Below, one piece after another: positions 33,804 through 42,727 of a stretch of 64,000 nt of DNA. The notes below the pieces were generated by a model. It was given only the letters and a program-made list of their open reading frames with translations. It was not told the origin of the DNA and did no database searches. Numbering within the stretch: the first letter of the stretch is position 1; the number at the start of each line of letters is the position of its first letter. Source of the DNA: an uncultured Sphingopyxis sp. (GTDB lineage Bacteria; Pseudomonadota; Alphaproteobacteria; Sphingomonadales; Sphingomonadaceae); contig NZ_LT598653.1 of assembly GCF_900078365.1 (NCBI RefSeq), forward strand, positions 2,356,001 to 2,420,000. Reading direction: 5' to 3'. The translations under genes were made by a program, and so were the position numbers.

Positions 33804-34672
33804 GAGCGTCTCTCTCCGCCCGCCGGAACGGCCGGCAGGCGCCCTTCATAAGCCAGATCGCCGGGCCAGCCATCCCCCGGATCGAGCGCCGGCTGGTCCG
33901 CAATTCTGCGGTAGATGCTGGCAAAGTCGGTTTCCTCGGTCGCGCGCAGCAAATCCCCGAACCCGGCAACCACGAAATAGGTCTGCTGGAGCCGATCGAA
34001 ATGATATTTGGTCCGCATCACCCGCTCGATGTCGAGCCAGATGCGGCGCGGTTCGGGCGCGGTCAGCGCCGACACCGTCTCGGCAAGGCTCGACATCAAA
34101 CCGCCGCCGAAAGCGCGAAGCTCGCCCTCCTCGACGACCAGTCCGAACTCGACCGTATAAAGCCACAGCCGCCCGAGAAAATCCGACGCGCCCAGCTTTT
34201 CGGCGCGCAGCCCCGCCTGACCATAAGCGACGAGAAAATCCGAAAAGGCGGGATCGGCCAGCATCGGCACATGGCCGAATATGTCGTGAAACATATCGGG
34301 CTCTTCGCTGTAGGCGATCTGCTCGGGCGGGCGGAGAAAATTGGCGGCGGGAAAGCGCCGGTTCGCAAGATGCTCGAAAAAGGGCCGGTTCGGAATCCAG
34401 CCGGGCACCGCGACGACTTCCCATCCCGACACGGGTTTGAGCAGCGCGTTGAGTTCGGCGAAATCGGGAACGCCGGGTTTCAGCCTGCGAAGGATGTCGA
34501 GCCCGCCCAGGAACGACCGGCACGCATAGCCATCGAGCGCGGCCGACTGCCGGTCGAACAGGCTTTGCCAGATTTCATGCTGTTCGGCCGTGAACGCGGT
34601 CCAATCTTGCGGCATCGTCCAATCGGCCGCGACACCTTCGGGCGGTGCGTCGAAAATATGCGTCGCGGCCAT
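33800..34672 (-). CDS. phhA: Phenylalanine 4-monooxygenase
   Basis: A tetrahydrobiopterin- and Fe-dependent hydroxylase of 290 residues (Phe to Tyr). The iron ligands sit in DMFHDIFGHVPMLADP (two His) and WLYTVEFGLV (Glu). It is first in the leftward operon, overlapping kynA. The divergent Lrp-type regulator at 34860 probably controls the operon through the 187-bp gap. Confidence 0.97.
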   Translation of the reverse strand: MAATHIFDAPPEGVAADWTMPQDWTAFTAEQHEIWQSLFDRQSAALDGYACRSFLGGLDILRRLKPGVPDFAELNALLKPVSGWEVVAVPGWIPNRPFFEHLANRRFPAANFLRPPEQIAYSEEPDMFHDIFGHVPMLADPAFSDFLVAYGQAGLRAEKLGASDFLGRLWLYTVEFGLVVEEGELRAFGGGLMSSLAETVSALTAPEPRRIWLDIERVMRTKYHFDRLQQTYFVVAGFGDLLRATEETDFASIYRRIADQPALDPGDGWPGDLAYEGRLPAVPAGGERRS

Positions 34673-34780
34673 CGGTCCTCTCCAAAACTTCGGGTTGCCA
34701 GACTAGCCCGCGCGCGCGCAAACATTGTGCGGATTTCCAGGCAGCACGCGACCGAAAATCAACATTCGTTCTGTGATATT

Positions 34781-34799
34781 CATTATTTGCAGGATAATG
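34781..34799. promoter_or_regulatory. Candidate AsnC/Lrp operator
   Basis: A perfect dyad CATTAT-TTGCAGG-ATAATG in the AT-rich gap between phhA and the Lrp/AsnC gene. Placement in the divergent promoter region fits autoregulation and control of the catabolic operon. Confidence 0.5.
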
Positions 34800-34859
34800 T
34801 CCCTCCAGACTACATGACCAACCTCATTTTTGGCAGAAGCCGATTCAAGGACGGAACGC

Positions 34860-35339
34860 ATGGACAAGCTCGACTGGAAGATCGTCGCCGCGCTCGAACG
34901 CGACGGCCGCCAATCCTACGCCGACCTCGGCGAACAGGTCGGCCTCTCCAAATCGCCCTGCTGGTCGCGCGTGAAAAACCTTGAGGACCGCGGCGTGATC
35001 GAAGGCTATACCGCGCGCCTCGACCCGATCGCGATCGGCCTCGCGGTGCAGAGTTTCGTCGAGGTGCAGATCCGCTTCGACGCGCATATCGAGTTCGAGG
35101 CCGCGGTTCTCGCGCATCCCGCCGTCGTCGAATGCCACACGACCGCGGGCGAAAGCGACTATCTGCTCAAGATCTTCGCGCGCTCGGCCGACCATCTCGA
35201 CGAATTGCTCCGCCACAATCTGTCGAAGCTGCCCGGCGTCCAGCGATTGAAGACGGTGGTGTGCCTCAAGACGATCAAGCGCCACGGCGATCTAGCCGAA
35301 TGGGCGCGCACGACCGAGGCCCGCGATCGCGCCAATTGA
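34860..35339 (+). CDS. Lrp/AsnC family transcriptional regulator
   Basis: A 159-residue regulator. The N-terminal HTH (LDWKIVAALERDGRQSYADL to VGLSKSPCWSRVKNLEDRGVI) is followed by a RAM ligand domain (AGESDYLLKIFARSADHLDE). It is divergent from the Phe/Trp catabolic operon, so an aromatic amino acid is the likely effector. Start MDKLDWKI at 34860; an upstream ATG at 34830 has no better support. Confidence 0.93.
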   Translation: MDKLDWKIVAALERDGRQSYADLGEQVGLSKSPCWSRVKNLEDRGVIEGYTARLDPIAIGLAVQSFVEVQIRFDAHIEFEAAVLAHPAVVECHTTAGESDYLLKIFARSADHLDELLRHNLSKLPGVQRLKTVVCLKTIKRHGDLAEWARTTEARDRAN

Positions 35340-35399
35340 TGGTCAAAACCGCTTGCGCGTCCGAAAACGCGCCCGAGGGAGGACCTTGCGTCGTGCCGA

Positions 35400-38300
35400 T
35401 CAGAAACGCTTGGTCACACTGAAGCCGATGATGCGCGGGTCGAGCGTGAAGATATTCGCGCTCAATCCGGTGTCGTCGCTGTTCGTGAAGGTGTTGGTTA
35501 TCGGCGTGTCGTTGAACAGATTCTTGACATAGAGCTGCATCGCGAATTGCGATTCCGGCCGTTCCAGCGTCACCGCCAAATTGGCATTGTCCCACGCGCG
35601 CAGCCGGTCATATTCGGTGTTGTAAACGCGCGCATAGCTTTTCGCCTGACGGTAATAATCGCCGCGGAAGGTCAAGTTCCAGTCGTCGATAAAAAACGTA
35701 TATTGCGCGCCGATATTGAAGGTGAAGCGCGGTGAATTGGGCAGCTCATTCCCCTCAAGATCGGCATAGAAGCCGCGGCCGCCGTTGGGCGCATCGGTGA
35801 GCGGATCGTAAGTGAACCCCAGAAACTGATCGTAACGAAGATTGGTCTCGACGTTCGGATTGAAACTGCCATATCGCGCCGATCCCGCACATAGGGCTGA
35901 GAGCATGAGGTCCCCGAGCCCGCCAGGTCCGGCAAAGAAGGAATTGAGGATCGCCTCGACCTTGTCCCTCGGCGCGATGCAGTTGGAGGGCACTCCCAGT
36001 TGCGGGCGCACGACCACCCAGTCCTCATTCCCCTGCGTCCGGTTCATCACGTCGATCGATTGCGCGCCCTTGCCAATCCGCGTCCGCAGATAGCCGAAGT
36101 TGGAGTCGACCCGGAAATTGCGCGACGGCCGCCACGCCGCCTCGAGTTCCAGTCCCCAGCTCTGTGCGTCGAAATTTTCGTTGAGCGAGATGCGGTCGAC
36201 GATCTGCGACACCTGATAATCGGTATAGTCATAGAAAAAGGCGGTGGCGTTGAGCGTCATCCTGCCGCCGGCGAAGCTGTTCTTCGTGCCGATTTCGAAC
36301 GCGTTGACATATTCGGGTTTGAACGTCTCGGCGAGCGGCTGATACTGGATCACCTTGGGGTCGATATCGACGCGCGGCGGGTTCGAACCGCCGCCCTTGT
36401 ACCCATGCGAGAAGGACGCATAGACCAATGTGTCGTCGGAGAAGGAGGTTTCGGGTTTCCAGTCGACCACCAGCCGCCCGGTGAAGGCGTCCCACTGCTG
36501 GTCGATCGGCGGCAGCGCCGGATAACCGATGCTGACGCGTCCGCCGCTCGACGGGCCGCTCTCGTTTCCGAAGTTCTGCGCACCGAGCAAAAGCTGGCTG
36601 GGAATCGGCGTCGAGGTCTTCTTGTCGTTGGTATAGCGCGCGCCAGCGGTGATCTTCACGTCGTCCGATACGTTCCAATAGGCCTCGCCGAACAGCGCCC
36701 ACGACCGGGTTTGTACGACATTCTTGCTGCGGAAATAATTATGCCCTTGCCCGTCGATCTGGTCGATGGGGTTCGGATCGACATAAATGCACTCGCGAAA
36801 CTCATTGCCCGGATCGCAATTGCGCGTCCCCGTGCCGATTTCCCCCGGCGCATCTTCACGGTTATAGAAATATTCGGCCAGTGCGCTGAACAAATTGCTG
36901 AAGACGTAATAATCATCCTGCGACTTGAAGTTCAGCGCATTGGCGCCGACGCTGAAATTGAACGGGCCTGAAAAGTCCGACTGCAGCCGCAATTCCTGCG
37001 TCCATTGCGTGTTGCGCGACTGGCTGACATCGACCGCCAGCATCCGGTCCGACGGACCGAGTTGCGGATCGGTATAGACGCCGCCCGGCGTCGGACCCGG
37101 GATATTGTTCGGCCGCCCCAAACCATCGATCAGGCGCGGGTCGGCCGAATCATTGAAGATCGGGACCGAAACGAAACGATTATAATCCTGCGACGAATAA
37201 TAGCGGTCGCGTGAATAGGCGGTCTGCGAGATCAGCTTCAGGTCGCCCACCCCCGCCTCGACGTTGAGCTGGAATACATCGTTCTTTGCCCGGAACACGG
37301 GATCGTAGCTGGTCGCGATCTCGCGCAGGTCGCGCGATTGCTGGATGCCGGCATAGGGATCGCGATCCGAGTCGATCAGCGGTACGTTAACGACCCCCAG
37401 CACCGGGTCGGGAAGATTGCCGATTCCGATCAGCTTTGCCGTATAGACAAAGGCAAAGCTCGACGCATTCGGCGCGCCGAACGCCGCGTCGCTGTAAAGC
37501 GATCCCGGCTTGCATCCCTGGCTCAGCTTGGCGCGCAGATAATCCGGGACGACCGTCGTGCCCAGCATCGCGGGTCCGTCGTCGCGCGTGCATAATTGCT
37601 TGCCGGTGCGCGAACGCTGGTCGTCCTCCTCGAAATGCTGCCAGATGAAGCTGGCCTTCAGATCGTCGGTCGGTTCCCACTGCGCCGACACGCGCGTCGA
37701 CCACAGGTCGCGGTCATTGACGCGCTTCTGGGTGAATGTGTTGTAATCGAAGCCGTCGCGCTTGGTCATCGCGCCCGCGGCGCGGACCGCCAGCGTGTCG
37801 GTCAGCGGAACGTTGATCATTCCGCTCAGCCGGCGCGTCGCGAAGTTTCCGACCTCGCCCTTCGCCATTCCCTCGAACTCGTCGCTCGGCATCGCCGGAA
37901 TGACATTGACCACGCCGCCGGTCGCGTTGCGGCCATAGAGCGTCCCTTGCGGCCCGCGCAGAACCTCGACGCGCTCGAGGTCGAAGAACTCGGCTTCGAA
38001 CAGGCGGTTGCGGATCAGCGGCGTGTTGTTGAAGCTGACCGCGACCGCGGGATCGCTGGAGGCGGAAATCGCCTTCGTTCCGATACCGCGGATCGTGAAG
38101 TCATAGCTGCTGAAATTGCCCTTCGAGAAATTGATGTTCGGCACGGCGCGCACCAGCTCGGCGCCGCTCTCGACCTTGCGGTCGTCGAGCGCCTTGGGCG
38201 TGAAGGCGCTGATCGCGATCGGCACGTCGCTGATCTTTTCCTCGCGCTTCTGCGCGGTGACGACGATCTCCGTGGGGTCTTCGATCTCACCGCCGGCGGC

Positions 38301-38639
38301 GAGCGGGGTTACGTTTCCCTCCCGCGTCACCACAAAGACATCGCCGTCGCGGCGATAGCTGAGGCCGGTGCCGAGCAGCAGCGCGCGCAGCGCCGTTTCG
38401 GGGTCGGATCGCTTGCTGTGCCCCGCGGTGCGCTTGCCGTTGACAATCGCCGCATCGACCAGAAGCGTTACGCCGCTTTGCACGCCGAAGTCGCGCAGCG
38501 CGCGGTCGAGCGATTGCGCCGGAATGCGGTAATTCGTGACATGTTCGCGCGCCAGCGCCGTGTTGCCCGACAACAGCAGGCAGCCGACCGCCGCACCACT
38601 CAACAGAAATTTGCGCAAATTGCATGCACGAACCCGCAT
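35400..38639 (-). CDS. TonB-dependent receptor with STN signalling domain
   Basis: A 1079-residue outer-membrane receptor. A signal peptide (to about residue 30) is followed by a secretin/TonB N-terminal domain (YRIPAQSLDRALRDFGVQSG, to about 90), then the TonB box/plug (EIVVTAQKREEKISDVPIAI, RVEVLRGPQGTLYGRNATGG) and a long beta-barrel ending GFSVTKRF with terminal Phe. The STN domain passes a signal to an anti-sigma factor; the divergent sigma/FecR pair 305 bp away is the obvious partner. Start MRVRACNLRKFLL at 38639, chosen because the signal peptide begins there. The ligand is unknown. Confidence 0.93.
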   Translation of the reverse strand: MRVRACNLRKFLLSGAAVGCLLLSGNTALAREHVTNYRIPAQSLDRALRDFGVQSGVTLLVDAAIVNGKRTAGHSKRSDPETALRALLLGTGLSYRRDGDVFVVTREGNVTPLAAGGEIEDPTEIVVTAQKREEKISDVPIAISAFTPKALDDRKVESGAELVRAVPNINFSKGNFSSYDFTIRGIGTKAISASSDPAVAVSFNNTPLIRNRLFEAEFFDLERVEVLRGPQGTLYGRNATGGVVNVIPAMPSDEFEGMAKGEVGNFATRRLSGMINVPLTDTLAVRAAGAMTKRDGFDYNTFTQKRVNDRDLWSTRVSAQWEPTDDLKASFIWQHFEEDDQRSRTGKQLCTRDDGPAMLGTTVVPDYLRAKLSQGCKPGSLYSDAAFGAPNASSFAFVYTAKLIGIGNLPDPVLGVVNVPLIDSDRDPYAGIQQSRDLREIATSYDPVFRAKNDVFQLNVEAGVGDLKLISQTAYSRDRYYSSQDYNRFVSVPIFNDSADPRLIDGLGRPNNIPGPTPGGVYTDPQLGPSDRMLAVDVSQSRNTQWTQELRLQSDFSGPFNFSVGANALNFKSQDDYYVFSNLFSALAEYFYNREDAPGEIGTGTRNCDPGNEFRECIYVDPNPIDQIDGQGHNYFRSKNVVQTRSWALFGEAYWNVSDDVKITAGARYTNDKKTSTPIPSQLLLGAQNFGNESGPSSGGRVSIGYPALPPIDQQWDAFTGRLVVDWKPETSFSDDTLVYASFSHGYKGGGSNPPRVDIDPKVIQYQPLAETFKPEYVNAFEIGTKNSFAGGRMTLNATAFFYDYTDYQVSQIVDRISLNENFDAQSWGLELEAAWRPSRNFRVDSNFGYLRTRIGKGAQSIDVMNRTQGNEDWVVVRPQLGVPSNCIAPRDKVEAILNSFFAGPGGLGDLMLSALCAGSARYGSFNPNVETNLRYDQFLGFTYDPLTDAPNGGRGFYADLEGNELPNSPRFTFNIGAQYTFFIDDWNLTFRGDYYRQAKSYARVYNTEYDRLRAWDNANLAVTLERPESQFAMQLYVKNLFNDTPITNTFTNSDDTGLSANIFTLDPRIIGFSVTKRF

Positions 38640-38943
38640 GTCCCCTCTCCCTCGCCCTGTGCTGCGGGATTCCCGTCCCGCCGTTCCGGCGCTCGATCCG
38701 GCGCCATTTGGATAGACGCCCCATTTCCGGACATGGGGGGATTGGTCGAATAAAATTTTCAACGATGTTAATATCTACCCCGGTGAACGGCTCGTTAGGA
38801 AAATTCGCCGGCGGGAGCGTTTTTCATCCCCCCTCTTGCGAATTTCCTGCGTCTACCCTGTTAACTCCAGCATGAAAATGGAGGCGCAATGACCGTTTTG
38901 GGAATGATGCCGGGATGACGCGTAGGGTTGGGAGCATCTCGCA
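38640..38943. promoter_or_regulatory. Divergent regulatory region of the receptor and sigma factor genes
   Basis: A 304-bp gap with no gene. It holds AGGAAAATTCGC (38797-38808) and the inverted GCGAATTTCCT (38838-38848), ECF -35-like GGAAA elements pointing toward each other, and a direct repeat around TCTACCC (38775 and 38862). These may be autoregulated promoters of the sigma/receptor system. The rest shows nothing recognisable. Confidence 0.4.
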
Positions 38944-39486
38944 ATGCCTGTTTTATCAGGGCTATTATTGACGATGGCCGTCCCGCAACAGGACCGGGAT
39001 CTGGCTGCGTGGATGGCGACCTATGGTCCCGGCTTGCGCCGCTATTTCCGGCGCCGCGTCGACGATGCCGATGTCGACGATCTGGTGCAGGAAGTTTTCC
39101 TGCGCCTGCAATCGGCAGAGCTCAGCCAGCCGATCGACAATGTCGAACGCTATTTGTTCGCCGCGGCGCGCAACGCGCTGATCAGCCGCCACCGCCGGCA
39201 AAAGGCGCGCGCGACCATGCTGCACGAAGAGCTGGAAGAGGGCATCGAAATCGCCGAGCAGCGATCGCCCGAACGCATCGTGATCGGGCAACAGGAGTAT
39301 CGCCGCGTGCTCGAGGCGATCCAGAATCTGCCACCCCGCGCGCGCGAGGCCTTTCAATATCATCGGTTCGAAAATCTGACCTATCAGGCCATCGCCCAGC
39401 GGATGGGCATTTCCAAGGAGGCGGTCAAGGAACTGATGCACCGCGCCCTCGTCCGCATCGTCGAAGAGATGGAGCCCGACCTGTGA
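38944..39486 (+). CDS. FecI-type ECF sigma factor
   Basis: A 180-residue extracytoplasmic-function sigma factor. Region 2 is RRRVDDADVDDLVQEVFLRL with the DDLVQEVF core. Region 4 is EAIQNLPPRAREAFQYHRFE and LTYQAIAQRMGISKEAVKEL (HTH). Start ATG 38944 has GGGAG nine bases upstream; ATG 38974 is a weaker choice. It is coupled to the anti-sigma gene by a GTGA overlap and divergent from the STN-bearing receptor. Confidence 0.95.
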   Translation: MPVLSGLLLTMAVPQQDRDLAAWMATYGPGLRRYFRRRVDDADVDDLVQEVFLRLQSAELSQPIDNVERYLFAAARNALISRHRRQKARATMLHEELEEGIEIAEQRSPERIVIGQQEYRRVLEAIQNLPPRAREAFQYHRFENLTYQAIAQRMGISKEAVKELMHRALVRIVEEMEPDL

Positions 39487-40478
39487 GCGGCAACGACGCC
39501 TTCACCCGCGCGGCGCTTCGCGCAGAGGCGACGCAATGGTTCAACCTCGAACGGTCGGGCGACATGACCGTCGACGACGAGCTGCGCTTCCTCGACTGGC
39601 TCGATCAATCCGACGCCCATCGCGACGCCTATCGGCTGGTCGAGCGGGCGTGGCTGATCGCCGGAACGATCCCGCAGGAGCCCGAAATGCTGTCGCCGGC
39701 CGATTTGGACGGCGAACGCGAAAGCCGGCGCCCCGGCTGGCGCCGGCATCTGGCGCTTGCGGCGTCGCTGCTGCTGGTTTTCACGCTCGGCTGGTCCGTC
39801 TATTTCAATGCCTTCCCGGGCTTCGGCTCGACACAGACGCAGCAGTTCCGCACCGGCGTCGGCCAGACGACGACCGTCACCCTTCCCGAAGGCTCGGTCG
39901 TGACGCTCGATGCCGAAACCGAAATGCGGCTGCGCGAAACCCCGCGTGAGCGCCGCGTCGACCTGATCGCCGGGCGCGCCTTCTTTCGTGTCGCGCACGA
40001 TCCGTCGCGCCCCTTCACGGTGAATGCCGGCGGCAAGAGCGTGCGCGCGATCGGCACCGCCTTCGAAGTCAGCTTCGAGCATGGCAACATGGTCGTCACG
40101 CTGGCCGAAGGGAAAGTGCGGGTCGAGGAGACCGGATCGGGATCGGGCAGCGGCACCGACATGGCGCCCGGCGGCCAGCTCGTGATCGGCGCCGACCATA
40201 ATTGGACGCTCAGCCGGGTCGACGTCGCGAAGGAGACGAGCTGGACCGAGGGGCGCCTGATCTTCATGCGCGATCCCCTGTCCGAAGCGGTCGCCGAAAT
40301 GAACCGCTATTCGCCGCGGAAACTCGTCTTCAAGGACGGTGAAATCCCCGAAAGGCAGGTCGTCGGCGTGTTCCAAGCGGGCGATGTCGACGGGTTTGTG
40401 AAGGCAATGGAATTGAACGGCATCGCGCGCCGCATATCGGCGACAGACGACCAGATTCTCCTGTCCGGCGGTGAATAG
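39483..40478 (+). CDS. FecR-type anti-sigma factor / sensor
   Basis: A 331-residue inner-membrane regulator starting at GTG (39483), overlapping the sigma stop. An N-terminal DUF4880-like cytoplasmic part (AEATQWFNLERSGDMTVDDE, FLDWLDQSDAHRDAY) is followed by one TM (HLALAASLLLVFTLGWSVYF, about 90-110) and a periplasmic FecR domain (TVTLPEGSVVTLDAETEMRL, VDLIAGRAFFRVAHD) with a C-terminal DUF4974-like STN-interacting segment. It relays the receptor signal to the sigma factor. Confidence 0.95.
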   Translation: MSGNDAFTRAALRAEATQWFNLERSGDMTVDDELRFLDWLDQSDAHRDAYRLVERAWLIAGTIPQEPEMLSPADLDGERESRRPGWRRHLALAASLLLVFTLGWSVYFNAFPGFGSTQTQQFRTGVGQTTTVTLPEGSVVTLDAETEMRLRETPRERRVDLIAGRAFFRVAHDPSRPFTVNAGGKSVRAIGTAFEVSFEHGNMVVTLAEGKVRVEETGSGSGSGTDMAPGGQLVIGADHNWTLSRVDVAKETSWTEGRLIFMRDPLSEAVAEMNRYSPRKLVFKDGEIPERQVVGVFQAGDVDGFVKAMELNGIARRISATDDQILLSGGE

Positions 40479-40489
40479 CGCCTCCCCAT

Positions 40490-41116
40490 TCAAGGCGCAG
40501 CCGGCGGAATTCCGGTCGGAATCAGGAACAGCGGCAGGATGCGCGCGATCAGGTCGCGCATCGCGTCGTCGGGCTGGTCGAGCATATCGCGAACATGCGG
40601 GCCGATGACGGCATCGCCGAACGCGGTCACCGCCATCATCAGCACCGCCGCGCGCACCCGGTCGGGCGCGGCTTCGTCGGTCGACTGGCCGACGATCGCC
40701 TCGACCAGTGCGCGCACCGCGGCGCGCACGGGTTCGAGATGTTCGACATCGCCCGACAGGATGATCCACGCCGCGAGCGGTCCCGCGCCGCCCTTGTCGA
40801 AGGCATCGAACACGCGGTCGGCCACCGCGCGCGGCGCCGCGGCGTCGGTCTTCATGAGGTCGACGACATTGCCGAGCGCGTCGGTCAGGTCGCGCACCAT
40901 CGATTCCATCAGCGCCGATTGCAGCCCCGCCGCCGATCCGAAATGGTGGAGCACATTCGCGTGCGACATGCCGATCGCCTGCCCCACATTGGCGAGCGTC
41001 ACCGCGGCGGGCCCGCGATCGAGAAGCAGCCCGCGCGCGGCCGCCAGCCCTTCCTCGCGAACCTCGGCGCCCGAACGCTTGCGCCGTTTCTGGTGCGGCC
41101 GCGCTTGCTTGTACAT
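40490..41116 (-). CDS. TetR/AcrR family transcriptional regulator
   Basis: A 208-residue repressor. The HTH is LLLDRGPAAVTLANVGQAIG and MSHANVLHHFGSAAGL (residues about 32-67). The C-terminal ligand domain is helical and hydrophobic (VRAAVLMMAVTAFGDAVIGP). It is divergent from a metal-dependent hydrolase gene with a perfect dyad between them, so it probably represses that operon and itself. Its 3' end lies 11 bp from the convergent FecR gene. Confidence 0.9.
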   Translation of the reverse strand: MYKQARPHQKRRKRSGAEVREEGLAAARGLLLDRGPAAVTLANVGQAIGMSHANVLHHFGSAAGLQSALMESMVRDLTDALGNVVDLMKTDAAAPRAVADRVFDAFDKGGAGPLAAWIILSGDVEHLEPVRAAVRALVEAIVGQSTDEAAPDRVRAAVLMMAVTAFGDAVIGPHVRDMLDQPDDAMRDLIARILPLFLIPTGIPPAAP

Positions 41117-41233
41117 GAACCATTTCCTTGCGGCCCCGCGCCCCGCGACGGCCTTCGCCCAAAAGCCTTAGCCGAAAGCGGCCGATTGTCACCATCATCG
41201 TCCACCTTGCGGTGCTTCCAATCTCATGATATA

Positions 41234-41251
41234 TACATTGATGTTAATGTA
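41234..41251. promoter_or_regulatory. Candidate TetR operator
   Basis: A perfect dyad TACATT-GATGTT-AATGTA in the AT-rich part of the 160-bp divergent gap, 26 bp upstream of the hydrolase start. Size and position fit a TetR-family site. Confidence 0.55.
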
Positions 41252-41276
41252 ACTTTGATGGCAGAAAGGTTGCACG

Positions 41277-42134
41277 ATGCCCACTCTCCTCCGCACCCCC
41301 GACGACATCAGAATCGAAAAGCGCGATCTCAAATTCGGGCGCGAGACGCCGCCGCCGCGCTGGTGGCACAGCGGCGATCCCGGCCGCACCGCCTTTTTCA
41401 ACGCGCTGTCCTCGACCTTCCCGGTCGGCGAGAAATTCTTCATGACGTCGGTGCGCCATTATCGCGAGGGCACGCCGCAGCCGCTGCGCGGCCAGATCGA
41501 CGATTTCCTCTATCAGGAATCGATGCACAGCCGCGAACATGTCGTGTTCAACCGCCAGGCCGAGGATGCCGGCTTCGACATCGCATCGGCCGAGGATCGC
41601 GCGCGCCGGACGATCGCCTGGGTCAAGCGCCGCTCGCCGATCCAGCAGCTCGCCGCGACCTGCGCGCTCGAACATTTCACCGCGACGCTCGCCCACGACG
41701 CGCTCGCCAACCCCGCCCATCTCGGCGGCGCGGCCGAGGAGGCGCGGCAGCTGTGGCGCTGGCACGCGATCGAGGAGATCGAGCACAAGGCCGTGGCCTT
41801 CGACACCTATCTCCACGCCGCGCGCGGCATGACCCCGCTGCGCCGCTGGCTGAAGCGCAGCACGGTGATGTGCGTGACGACGATGCGCTTCCACTATGTT
41901 ATCTTCCGCAACACCGCCGACCTGCTCGCGCAGGACGGCCGCAACGACTGGGCGACGTGGAAAGGCCTTTTGGCATGGCTCTATGGCCGCGACGGGCTGA
42001 TGCGCGCGCTGCTGCGCGGCGTTTTCACCTATATGAAGCCGGGCTTCCATCCGTGGGAGCTCGACGACCGCCCGCTGCTCGAAGAAGCGTTACGCCTGCT
42101 CGAAAGCGGCAAGGCCAAGGAGCTTGCGGCATGA
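41277..42134 (+). CDS. Metal-dependent hydrolase-like protein (PF10118 type, diiron-like)
   Basis: A 285-residue helical protein with clustered carboxylate/His motifs: DFLYQESMHSREH (about 75-87), TCALEHFTATLAH and WHAIEEIEHKAVAFDTY. This is the pattern of the 'predicted metal-dependent hydrolase' family, whose Glu-x-x-His helices resemble ferritin-like diiron proteins. It is divergent from TetR and coupled to a DUF2147 gene by ATGA. Similar genes are often near fatty acid or stress genes, but the reaction is unknown. Confidence 0.82.
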   Translation: MPTLLRTPDDIRIEKRDLKFGRETPPPRWWHSGDPGRTAFFNALSSTFPVGEKFFMTSVRHYREGTPQPLRGQIDDFLYQESMHSREHVVFNRQAEDAGFDIASAEDRARRTIAWVKRRSPIQQLAATCALEHFTATLAHDALANPAHLGGAAEEARQLWRWHAIEEIEHKAVAFDTYLHAARGMTPLRRWLKRSTVMCVTTMRFHYVIFRNTADLLAQDGRNDWATWKGLLAWLYGRDGLMRALLRGVFTYMKPGFHPWELDDRPLLEEALRLLESGKAKELAA

Positions 42135-42544
42135 AGCGCGCGCTGCTTCTGCTCGCCACCGCGGCCTTCGCGACGCCCGCCGCCGCGGCCGGCATCACCG
42201 GCATCTGGGCGACGGGCAGCGAGGGCGGGCGCGTCGAAATCTACCGCTGCGGCAAGGCGCTGTGCGGCAAGGTCGTCGATGCCAAACGCCTGCGCGCCAA
42301 CCCCGACCTCCGCGACGTGCGCAATTCGGATCCCAAGCTGCGCCACCGCAAGCTCAAGGGGCTTGTCGTCCTCAATGGCTTCACCGGCGGCCCGACCGAG
42401 TGGAAGGGCGGCCCCGTTTACGACCCCGAAACGGGCGACGGCGCGGCAAAGGGCCGGCTCAAGCTGCTTCCGGACGGCAAGCTCGAACTCAAGGGCTGCA
42501 TCGCCTTTTTCTGCCGGACCAAAATATGGACCCGCGCTGGTTAG
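42131..42544 (+). CDS. DUF2147 secreted protein
   Basis: A 137-residue exported protein: signal peptide MKRALLLLATAAFATPAAAA, then GIWATGSEGGRVEIYRCGKALCGKVV and the C-terminal GCIAFFCRTKIWTR, the signature of DUF2147 with conserved cysteines. Function unknown. It overlaps the preceding gene by 4 bp, so the TetR dyad probably controls both. Confidence 0.9.
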   Translation: MKRALLLLATAAFATPAAAAGITGIWATGSEGGRVEIYRCGKALCGKVVDAKRLRANPDLRDVRNSDPKLRHRKLKGLVVLNGFTGGPTEWKGGPVYDPETGDGAAKGRLKLLPDGKLELKGCIAFFCRTKIWTRAG

Positions 42545-42572
42545 AGCATGATTTATCTTTAACTGAATAAGC

Positions 42573-42662
42573 CGTGTGCTCCCGCGAAGGCGGGAGCCCA
42601 TCTCCGGCCGGTGCAATTTTGAACCGGCAGGAGATGGGTCCCCGCCTCCGCGGGGACACACG
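42573..42662. repeat. Palindromic repeat, CTCCCGCGAAGGCGGGAG variant
   Basis: Arms CGTGTGCTCCCGCGAAGGCG and inverted GCCTCCGCGGGGACACACG with an inner pair CCCATCTCC / GGAGATGGG and CCGGTGCAATTTTGAACCGG in the centre. It lies in the convergent gap between the DUF2147 and AraC genes. Confidence 0.8.
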
Positions 42663-42727
42663 AACTTTTCAAATGCTTCAGTCATAAACGCTTGCGATCT
42701 GGAGGTGTCCCACACGCCCCCGCCCGC

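Noticed and set aside
35275..35595. A 106-residue minus-strand frame between the Lrp gene and the TonB receptor
   Set aside because: It overlaps both genes in other frames and has no recognisable features.
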